This document shows, one piece after another, positions 6,048 through 12,601 of a stretch of 12,601 nucleotides of DNA. The notes beneath the pieces are model-generated. The model had not been told where the DNA came from. It saw only the letters and a program-made list of their open reading frames with translations, and ran no database searches. The position numbers were made by a program, and so were the translations under genes. Position 1 is the stretch's first letter. The number at the start of each line of letters is the position of its first letter. The stretch comes from Acidobacteriaceae bacterium (GTDB lineage Bacteria; Acidobacteriota; Terriglobia; Terriglobales; Acidobacteriaceae): the NCBI GenBank assembly GCA_003165855.1, contig PMXH01000568.1, positions 1 through 12,601 on the forward strand, in the 5' to 3' direction.

Positions 6048-7787
6048 TCAGAAGAGTTCGACATTGGAGCCGTACTCTTGCCCTTCAGCCGGTTCCGCCG
6101 GCCGTGCCTGACTTTCCGCGTCTCCCCCAGAGACCAACGCATGCGCATCATGTTGCTCCTGCATCGTATAACCAGCGGAAGCGGCATCGAGGTCGAACGG
6201 CTTCTCCGATTTCGGATACAGGGCGAGAAGAAAGTTGATAGTCCCATCAAGGTTTCCCAGGAGCTCTATACCTTCATCGACAAATTCCAATGATTGCACG
6301 AGTTTCTCGGTTTTTGTCCGCAGTTGCGCCGCATCCTGGCTAAGACCGGCAAACTCGGCATATTCAATTCTTCGCGAACTACGCAAGGAATCGATGGCTC
6401 TCTGAGCCATGAGCGTGCCCCGGCAGGACGCGACCTCCTGAATATCCGCGGCGATCACGGTAGCCTGCGCCTGGAGCGTCGCCCCGAGTTGAGCGAACTG
6501 TTCATTCTGATCCCTCGACAACTCCAGGATGCCCTCGGCGGTTTCCGACGTCCATACGCCGAGCACGCCAATACCTCGGGCCGATGGCATTTTTTCCGCG
6601 TCGATCAGAACATTCAGGGCCAGCCTCTTCATCGATCGTGCCACCACTTCCAGTTCTCGGCTATTCGTGGCCAGCCGTTCCCGGATCGGGTCGATTTGGG
6701 TCAGCACGAAGGTTCCCATCTTCTCTTCACCAGCCAGCAATTCGGCAACTTCGGTGCTGAGGGAGGCCATGCGATCAACCGCGGCTTCGAATTTTTCCAC
6801 CTCGTCGTCGCCGCAGGGCGCGGAGCCGCCACCCGCAATGCCCTGCGCGCAGCCGATGACGCTATTGAGCTCCCTCTCGATACGGCTTCCCGTACTGACA
6901 ATGAGCTCCAGCAAGGATTTCACTTGCTGTCGTTGCACTAGCAGCGCGTGCTCAGGCTCCTCTCTCCGATCTTCGCCTTGACGATCTTTGTCTTGACGAA
7001 GGCTGGCCAGCGCTCCGAGGATATGTTCGAGACGCTGACGAATCGCGTCGTGCCCCTGCAGGGTCTTGATGGCTTCGCGAATGCCTTTCGCCAGCACGAT
7101 TCCCAAAGTGCTTGCCTGGTTTTGCGCTTCGAGCAGGTCGCGGGGGACGCTCGCGAGTAGTTCGAGGTGACGCGCGACTTTCTCCTCCGATTCGGCTGCC
7201 CGCAAGGCATAGGAGGACGATGTCTGCTCAACCGATCGGGTGGCCGCCGTGAGCGTGTCGAGGATCGCGAGCAGACCGCGTTCCTGGGAATCGCCCGCCT
7301 CTTTCATAAAACTCACAACTTGCTTCATCTCGTCGTAAGCCTTCAGCACCGAGGCGTTGTCCTTCGGAGAGAGGCGTGACGCCTCGAGGCGGAAATGGAA
7401 GGCTATGTACTTCAGCGGTGCGATGTTTTCCTGCAGGCGGTTCGAGGTTCCAAGCAGTCCTCCAGTCTCTTGCGCAGTGCGGGCTAACTCGCGCCGCACC
7501 TCCTGGATTTGAACGAGGAACTTCTTGAAGACTCCGCAGCCCTCCAGTAACGAATCGCGGAGGGCGTTCTGGTTGGCGCTCGCCGCATCGGTGAGTTCTG
7601 ACAACCGGGCAGTCGCCTTCTGCACCTTCTCCGCCATGCTCCAGCAAGCATCGAGCGCCTGGATCAGGCTGGCAAACTCATCTTCGCTAGTCTTCAGGTA
7701 GCCGGAGAGCCGCGAGCTCAGTCTTTCAAACCTCGTCCACACCGATGACAGCGATTCTTGCCCTGCTTCTGTTATGCCCAGGCTCAC
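6048..7787 (-). CDS. Soluble coiled-coil protein with degenerate chemoreceptor-tip and CheZ-like motifs
   Basis: This 579-residue, almost entirely helical protein has no signal peptide or membrane segment. I do not recognise a named family. Two segments resemble the chemoreceptor signalling tip: around 126-140 (YIAFHFRLEASRL), and more clearly around 386-410, where LALN (389-392) is followed by I-D-A and then R404-G405 with V-L, like LALN-xx-IEAARAGE-RGFAVVA. Both lack the full consensus. At 243-256, LQGHDAIRQRLEHI holds D247-x-x-x-Q251, the spacing of the CheZ catalytic D-x-x-x-Q. A flexible tail (about 530-573) ends in SNVELF. The start is GTG, overlapping the previous stop by 4 bp (GTGA), with only a weak RBS, so translation is probably coupled. 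It may be a soluble receptor-like scaffold or a receiver phosphatase; both are inferences from short motifs and position between two receiver genes. Confidence 0.7.
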   Translation of the reverse strand: MSLGITEAGQESLSSVWTRFERLSSRLSGYLKTSEDEFASLIQALDACWSMAEKVQKATARLSELTDAASANQNALRDSLLEGCGVFKKFLVQIQEVRRELARTAQETGGLLGTSNRLQENIAPLKYIAFHFRLEASRLSPKDNASVLKAYDEMKQVVSFMKEAGDSQERGLLAILDTLTAATRSVEQTSSSYALRAAESEEKVARHLELLASVPRDLLEAQNQASTLGIVLAKGIREAIKTLQGHDAIRQRLEHILGALASLRQDKDRQGEDRREEPEHALLVQRQQVKSLLELIVSTGSRIERELNSVIGCAQGIAGGGSAPCGDDEVEKFEAAVDRMASLSTEVAELLAGEEKMGTFVLTQIDPIRERLATNSRELEVVARSMKRLALNVLIDAEKMPSARGIGVLGVWTSETAEGILELSRDQNEQFAQLGATLQAQATVIAADIQEVASCRGTLMAQRAIDSLRSSRRIEYAEFAGLSQDAAQLRTKTEKLVQSLEFVDEGIELLGNLDGTINFLLALYPKSEKPFDLDAASAGYTMQEQHDAHALVSGGDAESQARPAEPAEGQEYGSNVELF

Positions 7788-8185
7788 GTGCCACCGCTCT
7801 GGCCACCCGGCGTGGCATCGATTCCGAGAACCAGGCAGATGTTTTCGATCAAGGGCTTGGGGTCCGACGGCTTAACGATGTAGAAGTTCGCGCCCGCGAT
7901 GAAACCCCGGCTTTTATCCTCAGCCTCCGACTCGGTCGAGATGATGATAATGGGCAAGTCGTTGTAGTCTCCGTTGCTCCTCACCCGGCGAATAAACTCG
8001 TAGCCGTCCATATTCGCCATGTTGATGTCCGTGAGAACGAGGTCGAAAGTCCGGCTGAAGAGCTTCTCCAGCGCGTCGGCTCCATCGACTGCGGTGACCA
8101 CCTCGAAATTGGCCTCCCGGAGAATGTAGGAATGGTAGTTGCGGGTGAACTCCGAGTCGTCGACGATCAGCACATTCCGTTTCAT
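7784..8185 (-). CDS. Single-domain response regulator (CheY-like)
   Basis: This 133-residue receiver has D9-D10 in LIVDDSEF, phospho-acceptor D53 in LTDINMANMDGY, S83-T84 in IISTES, and K105-P106. The Pro that usually follows the Met after the phospho-Asp is Ala here (A57 in NMANMDG), a mild departure in the active-site loop. A Gly-rich tail follows the fold, with no output domain. The ATG at 8185 is preferred because AAAGGA lies 6 nt upstream; an in-frame TTG at 8191 is almost on top of that site. The gene starts 2 bp after the cheR stop and ends in a GTGA overlap with the coiled-coil gene, so the three are probably translated together. It is likely a second CheA target, whether as output or phosphate sink is unknown. 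Confidence 0.94.
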   Translation of the reverse strand: MKRNVLIVDDSEFTRNYHSYILREANFEVVTAVDGADALEKLFSRTFDLVLTDINMANMDGYEFIRRVRSNGDYNDLPIIIISTESEAEDKSRGFIAGANFYIVKPSDPKPLIENICLVLGIDATPGGQSGGT

Positions 8186-8187
8186 AG

Positions 8188-9015
8188 TCAATCCTTTGCA
8201 TAGAGAAGGTGGCCTGCGGCCTTTTTCAGGTGGAAAGCCGAGGTGATGCGGCCGACGGATTCGGAATGGCCCAAAAAGATGTACCCTTTGGGATTCAACG
8301 AGTCATAAAAATGGTTGACTACACTGCGCCGCGACTCGTCATCGAAGTAGATCAGGACGTTTCTGCAAAACACGAAATCGTACCCTCGCATCGCCTTCAT
8401 CTGCTTCGCGTCGTGCAGATTTAGTTTTTCGACGCGCACCAGGCTTGCGGTTTCCGGATTGATGCGGAAGCCAGTGACCGACGGTATGAGATGTTTGCTG
8501 TAGACGGTCGGAACGCCTTTGACCGAGCGCTCGCCATAGACCGCATTGCGGGCCAGTTTCAGCACGTTCTCATCGATGTCGGTGGCCACGATCTTGATAT
8601 CCCAGTTCCTGGAATCGGGAAACACTTCGCGGATGATGATGGCAAGCGTGTAGGCCTCCTCGCCCGAGGAGCAGCCCGCGCACCAGAGGCGGATGCGTCG
8701 ATCTGTGGTTTTCTGCTTCGCGGCAATCAGTTCGGGAAGACAAACATCGGCAAAGCCCGCCAGTTGCTCAAATTCGCGAAACATATAAGTTTCGTTGGTG
8801 GTAATCAGGTTCGCCAGCGCCTGCATCTCGTCGCCATTGGCATCGCAATACCCGAGCTGGAAGAGATATTCGTCGGCGTCTTTGAGGCCGAGCTCGGCGA
8901 TTCTTTGCTCCACGCGCTTGTTGAGAAAGTAGGTTTTCTTTTCGTCGAATTGCAGCCCCAGCTTCTTGTAGATGAGCTTGCTCAGTTTGGAGAATTGCTC
9001 GGCGGTGAGTTCCAT
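8188..9015 (-). CDS. cheR: Chemoreceptor glutamate methyltransferase CheR
   Basis: CheR methylates glutamate side chains of chemoreceptors from S-adenosylmethionine and is opposed by CheB in adaptation. The 275-residue length is typical. The N-terminal helical domain (about 1-70) is followed by TTNETYMFRE (72-81), a CheR signature. The SAM-binding loop WCAGCSSGEEAYTLA is at 111-125, the acidic end of the next strand is ATDID (144-148), and FVFCRNVLIYF (214-224) and LGHSES (248-253) complete the catalytic domain. The ATG at 9015 has a strong AGGAGG at 8 nt, which sets this start although the frame is open further upstream. Its first 34 bp overlap the end of the HEAT-repeat gene. The receptors it would act on are not in the window. 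Confidence 0.97.
   Translation of the reverse strand: MELTAEQFSKLSKLIYKKLGLQFDEKKTYFLNKRVEQRIAELGLKDADEYLFQLGYCDANGDEMQALANLITTNETYMFREFEQLAGFADVCLPELIAAKQKTTDRRIRLWCAGCSSGEEAYTLAIIIREVFPDSRNWDIKIVATDIDENVLKLARNAVYGERSVKGVPTVYSKHLIPSVTGFRINPETASLVRVEKLNLHDAKQMKAMRGYDFVFCRNVLIYFDDESRRSVVNHFYDSLNPKGYIFLGHSESVGRITSAFHLKKAAGHLLYAKD
8192..8197 (-). promoter_or_regulatory. Ribosome binding site deciding the receiver start at 8185
   Basis: AAAGGA on the minus strand lies 6 nt before the ATG at 8185, within the last codons of cheR. It favours the ATG over the upstream TTG at 8191. Confidence 0.7.
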
Positions 9016-10079
9016 CGCGGGCGCCTCCTGAGAAGTTCTTCCAGTTCCTCGCCGATCTCGGGATCGCTCTCCATCGACTGCAGGGAATGCAACGCAGCAT
9101 CGATGGCAGGATCGGAAGAGTTCGCGAGCGATTCGACCGCCGCCATGCACAGCGTCCGGTCGGGGGAGTGGATGTAGGGCAGCACTACCAGCGCAACGCG
9201 GCTCGAACCAGTAAAGTGCCCCAGCAGACGGAGAAGATGAAAGGACACGACCGCGTCCAGCTCCGGCTTGAGAAGGCCGCAGAGTGCTGCCTCACAAAAG
9301 GAGTTCAATTGCGACACGCTGTGGCGCAGCGCGATGTTGGTGAGCGCGTCGATGGCAGCTTCGTGAACAAATGCCCCCTTTTCTTCGATCGTCCGGCAAA
9401 TCTCTTCGATCGATTCGGGGCCGGCGGTGTGGCCGAGCAGCTTCAGGAAAGGCAGCAAATAGATCCCCGGCACCTCCGCGAGGTTGGGGTATTTTGTGCG
9501 GAGCGCGTCGAGCGTTTGCCGGTTTCCGATGACCGCGAGCGCTTCCAGGGACGCGCACACGGCCATCGGCTGTGAGTTCTCCAATGCGATCGCGAGCACC
9601 TGCGTAGCCAGCCCAGCCCGCCGCCTCGAACCGATGTTCTCGATGGTGGTGATGACGACGTTGATGTCTTCGTCCTTCAAGGCTGCCAGGTAAAGGGCGT
9701 CGGGAGCGCCAATGGTGGCTTCGCGCATGATGTCGACGGCGAACTTGCGGAGATCCTTGTCGTCGCTCCGTATCAGACGGTTGAGCCCTTCGATCACATC
9801 GCCAGCGCGGCGCTGCAGCATATCCGCAGCTTCGGCACGAACAAACGGATCGTCGTCTTTCAGCAACTCCATCATCGCCTCCACTGGATTCGATGTCCAT
9901 ATGTGCGAGAGCCCGCGGAGAATCGCCTCCTTGACCGCACGCGATCCTTCTTTACGGAGCTGCGCCACCAGAACGTCCGCAGCTCCTGAATCGCCCGATT
10001 CGCCAATCTCCTGCGCGGCCGAACGCCGCTCGGCCGCTTCCGGAGCGCTGAACGCGTCGATTAGTTTGCTATCAATCAT
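8982..10079 (-). CDS. HEAT-repeat protein between CheB and CheR
   Basis: This 365-residue, all-helical cytoplasmic protein is built of HEAT-type repeats, which form curved scaffolds for protein binding. Repeat units with the (D/E)xxxVRxxAxxxL pattern are visible at about 77-104 (DDPFVRAEAADMLQ), 107-135 (KDLRKFAVDIM), 138-166 and 172-195, with looser units at 238-270 and 306-333. The C-terminus is acidic (EELEELL) then Arg/Pro/Ser-rich. No catalytic motif is seen. The ATG at 10079 overlaps the cheB stop by 4 bp (ATGA) and has GGGAG at 7 nt, so it is translationally coupled to cheB; its end overlaps cheR by 34 bp. Its position between the two adaptation enzymes suggests it binds one of them or the receptor array, but that is inference. 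Confidence 0.88.
   Translation of the reverse strand: MIDSKLIDAFSAPEAAERRSAAQEIGESGDSGAADVLVAQLRKEGSRAVKEAILRGLSHIWTSNPVEAMMELLKDDDPFVRAEAADMLQRRAGDVIEGLNRLIRSDDKDLRKFAVDIMREATIGAPDALYLAALKDEDINVVITTIENIGSRRRAGLATQVLAIALENSQPMAVCASLEALAVIGNRQTLDALRTKYPNLAEVPGIYLLPFLKLLGHTAGPESIEEICRTIEEKGAFVHEAAIDALTNIALRHSVSQLNSFCEAALCGLLKPELDAVVSFHLLRLLGHFTGSSRVALVVLPYIHSPDRTLCMAAVESLANSSDPAIDAALHSLQSMESDPEIGEELEELLRRRPRWNSPPSNSPN
9024..9029 (-). promoter_or_regulatory. Strong ribosome binding site of cheR
   Basis: A perfect AGGAGG on the minus strand, 8 nt before the cheR ATG at 9015 and inside the end of the HEAT-repeat gene. It is the strongest RBS in the operon and fixes the cheR start. Confidence 0.8.
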
Positions 10080-11197
10080 GAACCTGCTCCCGGATGCGCA
10101 GCTTTCCTCTGCATAGACCCTCCCACAGTTTTGGACGCGAGAATGCGAACGATCCGGTCCGCGATTTCCCAGCTCGGCAGCACGATCTCCGCGCCACCCC
10201 GCTTGATGGCTTGATAAGGCATGCCGAAAACGACGCAACTTTCTTCCGACTCGGCCAGCGTGACGCCACCGGCCTCGCGGATCTTGACCATCTGATCGGC
10301 GCCGTCGTCCCCGATGCCGGTCATCAGCACTCCGATGGTCCGGCGTCCATAAATTGCCAGGACAGAATCCATCATCACGCCGACTCCTGGCACGAACAGC
10401 GTCTTCGGCTGGCTCGGCCGGCGCAGCACGACCTCCCCGCTGAGTTTGCGGTAGGGACACAGATGAAGATTGTTGCCGGCTACATAGCAACATCCGGCCC
10501 GTACAGGCGCCCCAGTTTCCGCCTCGACCACTTCGATGGCGCACTCCTTCTGGAGCCGGGAAACGTATGTCGGGATGAATGCTGCCGGCATGTGTTGCAC
10601 CAGAAAAAGCGCCGCCGGAAGAGCGGCCGGTAAGCCGGGGAGAAAGGTGCTGATGGTGGCGGGGCCGCCAGTCGAGATTCCAATGGCGATGGCCCGCATT
10701 TCGTTCGACGGCAGGTTCGCGGGGCGGATTTCGGGCGGCCGCGCAGCTTGTGGAGGCGGCGATGCCGCCTTCGGACGGGGACGCTTGGGAACGCCCGACG
10801 CTGCCGCAGCGCGGATCTTGGCAATCAGATCCTCGGCAATCGCATCAAGATGTGCGGAGACTGTGCCGTCCGGCTTCCCGACGAAATCAAAGGCTCCCAG
10901 CGCCAGGCATTCGAAGGTTTCGACCGCGCCCTGCTGGGTCAACGAACTCAGCATGATTACGGGGCAGATCTTTTCCGCCAGAATCATCTGCATGGCGCTG
11001 ATGCCATCGAGCTTCGGCATATTGATGTCCATGGTCACGACATCGGGTTTCAACTGCATCGTTTTTTGGACTGCGTCTTCGCCATCTCTTGCGGTCCCCG
11101 CCACCACAATGTCAGGCGCCTTGCCCAGGAGCCGGCTGATCAGATTCCGCATTAACGCGGAATCGTCTGCGACTAGAACGCGAATTGTAGTTTTCAT
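10076..11197 (-). CDS. cheB: CheB, receptor methylesterase/glutamine deamidase
   Basis: This 373-residue two-domain enzyme removes methyl groups from chemoreceptors and is activated by phosphate from CheA. The N-terminal receiver (about 1-125) has D11-D12, phospho-acceptor D57 in TMDINMPKLDG, and K108 in KPDG. A Pro/Ala-rich linker (about 135-165) leads to the methylesterase domain with the triad S175 in IGISTGGP, H202 in VQHMP, and D298 in MTGIGDDGA. Both domains look active. It starts 87 bp after the CheW gene, a gap that contains a strong hairpin (11223-11274). Only a poor RBS is visible before the ATG. It overlaps the HEAT-repeat gene by 4 bp. The CheY-like proteins nearby and the CheA in the operon are its likely signalling partners. 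Confidence 0.97.
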   Translation of the reverse strand: MKTTIRVLVADDSALMRNLISRLLGKAPDIVVAGTARDGEDAVQKTMQLKPDVVTMDINMPKLDGISAMQMILAEKICPVIMLSSLTQQGAVETFECLALGAFDFVGKPDGTVSAHLDAIAEDLIAKIRAAAASGVPKRPRPKAASPPPQAARPPEIRPANLPSNEMRAIAIGISTGGPATISTFLPGLPAALPAALFLVQHMPAAFIPTYVSRLQKECAIEVVEAETGAPVRAGCCYVAGNNLHLCPYRKLSGEVVLRRPSQPKTLFVPGVGVMMDSVLAIYGRRTIGVLMTGIGDDGADQMVKIREAGGVTLAESEESCVVFGMPYQAIKRGGAEIVLPSWEIADRIVRILASKTVGGSMQRKAAHPGAGS

Positions 11198-11222
11198 GGG
11201 CTCAGACCAAATGTTCGTCGAT

Positions 11223-11274
11223 GGTCGTTGGCCGTTGGCCGTTCGCGAGCCCTGCTTGCCAACGGCGAACGACC
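11223..11274. repeat. Heptamer-built inverted repeat between cheW and cheB
   Basis: The left arm 11223-11239 pairs with 11258-11274 at 16 of 17 positions (mismatch 11230/11267), with an 18-nt loop. The left side is made of three tandem heptamers, CGTTGGC, CGTTGGC and CGTTCGC (11226-11246); the right side carries complementary heptamers GCCAACG and GCGAACG. No T-run follows on the minus strand, so it is not an obvious terminator. It may be a dispersed intergenic element or an mRNA structure that tunes expression after cheW. Confidence 0.75.
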
Positions 11275-11284
11275 GACGGCCGGT

Positions 11285-12601
11285 CTAGGCGTGCGCCGCG
11301 AGCGTCGCCAGTTCGCTCTGCTCTCCGCGCGTGAGTACCTTCCCTACATCCAACAGCACGATCATTCGTTTTCCGTCCTCGACTTTGCCGATGCCGGAGA
11401 TGAACTGCCCATCGACTCCATTCGAGATACTGGCCGGGGGCGGTGCGATGTTGCGCGAGGAGATGCTCAGAACCTGCTTTACCGAGTCGACGACCAGACC
11501 CGTTTTCGCGCCGCCGAGATCGACGATGATGACCCGCGTGTGATCGTCGGAGGCTTTCGCCTCCAGCGCAAAGAGCGTTCGCGTGCTGAGCACCGGAATG
11601 ACTTCACCACGCAGGTTAGTGACACCCTCGACAAACTTTGGCGCCTTGGGAGTTTGCGTGATTTTCGACAGCCGGTCAATTTCTTGAATTCGGGCAATCG
11701 GAATGCCATACTCTTCCTGGCCGAGCAGGAAGGTTACCAGTTGCACTTCTTCCTCCTGAGCATTCTCTTCTTCTTTCTTGCCGCCGGGTTTGGTCTCTTC
11801 CGGAGCGGTCGGAACAGCCACGGCCACGGCCGCGTCCTTTCCGACCTCGGCGATTTTTGCCAGCACTTGATGATCCAGCAGGCTGCCGGTTGCCAGAAGC
11901 AGAATGAGCCGGTCTCCCTTATCCAGCTTGGCAATCCCCGAAAGGCCGACGCCGTGTTCGTGCGCAACGTTGGGCGGGGCCTCGATCGCGTCATCCTGAA
12001 CCCCCAATACTTCGTTTACATGATCGACGACCAGCCCGAGCTGGAACCCATTCGAATCGACCACGATGATGCGCTGGTCCTCGTGAATGCTGCCCTGCAC
12101 CTGTTCTTCAAATGTATGCAGCGCCGCGACGATCGCCTTCGCCGAACTTAAGATGTCTTTGCTAAGCGCGTCCGTTCCTTTGGCATCGTGACCGGCGGCA
12201 CCAGTAGCCTGCTTGGTTACGTGTTCATTCAATCCCCGCACCTGGGCAAGGGTCTCGGTGAGCGACTGGCTCGAACTATTGAAAGCCGAGAGCCAAGCGC
12301 GAAGCTGTTCGGCCGCTGCCGTTACTTTGTGCAGATCCACATTCTCGCCGGATCCGCTCTGCGCCAGCCAGGCTTCGTATTCTGTCGAAGCCAAGCGGCA
12401 GGCAGCGACCAGGTCGACTGCGAACGAGGTCTGCCGCAGAAGGCGGCGCAGATCGACGATGGGAAGAATCTGCCCCCGCACCGTCAACACGCCCAGCAGA
12501 TGCTCGGGTGCACCGGGCACTTCTTTCGGCGTTTGCACCCGCAGGATCTCGCGGACATGCTCCATGGGAAAAGCAAATTCTTCCCGGCCGATTTGGAAAC
12601 T
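11285..12601 (-). CDS. Tandem CheW-domain coupling protein with helical insertion (5' end cut by window)
   Basis: CheW domains connect chemoreceptors to CheA. The frame is open to the window end; 12 codons precede the ATG at 12565 and read SFQIGREEFAFP, the normal start of a CheW fold, so that ATG is internal. Numbering from it, the first CheW domain has VREIL, PGAPEHLLGVL and VRGQILPIVDL (about 1-44), is interrupted by a helical segment of roughly 118 residues (45-162), and resumes with RIIVVDSNGFQLGLVVDHV (165-183), EAPPNV and a GIAKLDKGDRLILLL strand. A charged linker (232-273, EEE-rich) leads to a complete second CheW domain (274-415) with YGIPIARIQEID, LRGEVIPVLS, GLVVDSV, APPP and VLLDVGKVL. 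The inserted segment has limited similarity to chemoreceptor zinc-binding-type helices but lacks their ligands. Being first in the visible operon, it may follow receptor genes outside the window. Confidence 0.93.
   Translation of the reverse strand, partial: SFQIGREEFAFPMEHVREILRVQTPKEVPGAPEHLLGVLTVRGQILPIVDLRRLLRQTSFAVDLVAACRLASTEYEAWLAQSGSGENVDLHKVTAAAEQLRAWLSAFNSSSQSLTETLAQVRGLNEHVTKQATGAAGHDAKGTDALSKDILSSAKAIVAALHTFEEQVQGSIHEDQRIIVVDSNGFQLGLVVDHVNEVLGVQDDAIEAPPNVAHEHGVGLSGIAKLDKGDRLILLLATGSLLDHQVLAKIAEVGKDAAVAVAVPTAPEETKPGGKKEEENAQEEEVQLVTFLLGQEEYGIPIARIQEIDRLSKITQTPKAPKFVEGVTNLRGEVIPVLSTRTLFALEAKASDDHTRVIIVDLGGAKTGLVVDSVKQVLSISSRNIAPPPASISNGVDGQFISGIGKVEDGKRMIVLLDVGKVLTRGEQSELATLAAHA

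Noticed and set aside
6032..6064. Earlier STAS start at ATG 6064
   Set aside because: It overlaps the coiled-coil gene by 17 bp and lacks an RBS, whereas 6031 has GAAGGA at 7 nt.
8491..9177. Plus-strand open frame opposite cheR
   Set aside because: It is antisense to the complete CheR catalytic domain with no recognisable product.
11223..11274. Rho-independent terminator after cheW
   Set aside because: The stem is strong, but no U-tract follows on the minus strand and cheB continues in the same direction.
11228..12151. Plus-strand open frame opposite the CheW gene
   Set aside because: It is an antisense shadow of two conserved CheW domains with no family features.
1..12601. CRISPR arrays, tRNA, rRNA, insertion sequences
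   Set aside because: I saw no direct-repeat array, cloverleaf, rRNA segment or transposase frame in either strand.

Overview
The window is GC-rich bacterial DNA that is almost entirely coding. It most resembles an Acidobacteriota (Terriglobia-type) genome. That placement is inferred from protein style: a secreted protein with WTPGYW-type repeats and a Gln-rich tail, an encapsulin, and a chemosensory operon in which CheB, a HEAT-repeat protein and CheR are adjacent. No rRNA or other phylogenetic marker is present, so the taxonomy is tentative.

Left part, plus strand (1-2095): the 3' portion of a family 1 encapsulin nanocompartment shell gene, cut by the window edge, then a 387-residue secreted WxxGxW-repeat protein with a Gln/His-rich C-terminal half. 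No encapsulin cargo gene lies downstream, so any cargo gene must be outside the window. A convergent intergenic stretch (2096-2301) follows.

Right part, minus strand (2302-12601), read from right to left: a tandem CheW protein (cut by the window end), cheB, a HEAT-repeat protein, cheR, a stand-alone receiver, a 579-residue soluble coiled-coil protein, a STAS-domain protein, a second CheY-type receiver and cheA. The cheB-to-cheA genes overlap or lie at most 28 bp apart; the cheW-cheB gap is 87 bp and holds a strong hairpin. This looks like one transcription unit starting outside the window. Beyond cheA, after a gap of about 270 bp, a PilZ (c-di-GMP receptor) gene appears to have its own promoter, a near-perfect sigma-28/FliA match (TAAA, exactly 15 nt, GCCGATTA).

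How it fits together: CheW and CheA would form the signalling core, CheR and CheB would set receptor methylation (CheB is also a CheA target), and two receivers would take phosphate. No conventional membrane chemoreceptor is in the window. Instead there is a soluble coiled-coil protein with two degenerate receptor-tip-like segments and a CheZ-like D-x-x-x-Q motif. Unusual points are a second, His-less Hpt-like domain inside CheA, a helical insertion that splits the first CheW domain, the STAS and HEAT proteins, and a motility-type promoter on the PilZ gene. These suggest a non-canonical chemosensory array tied to motility and c-di-GMP.
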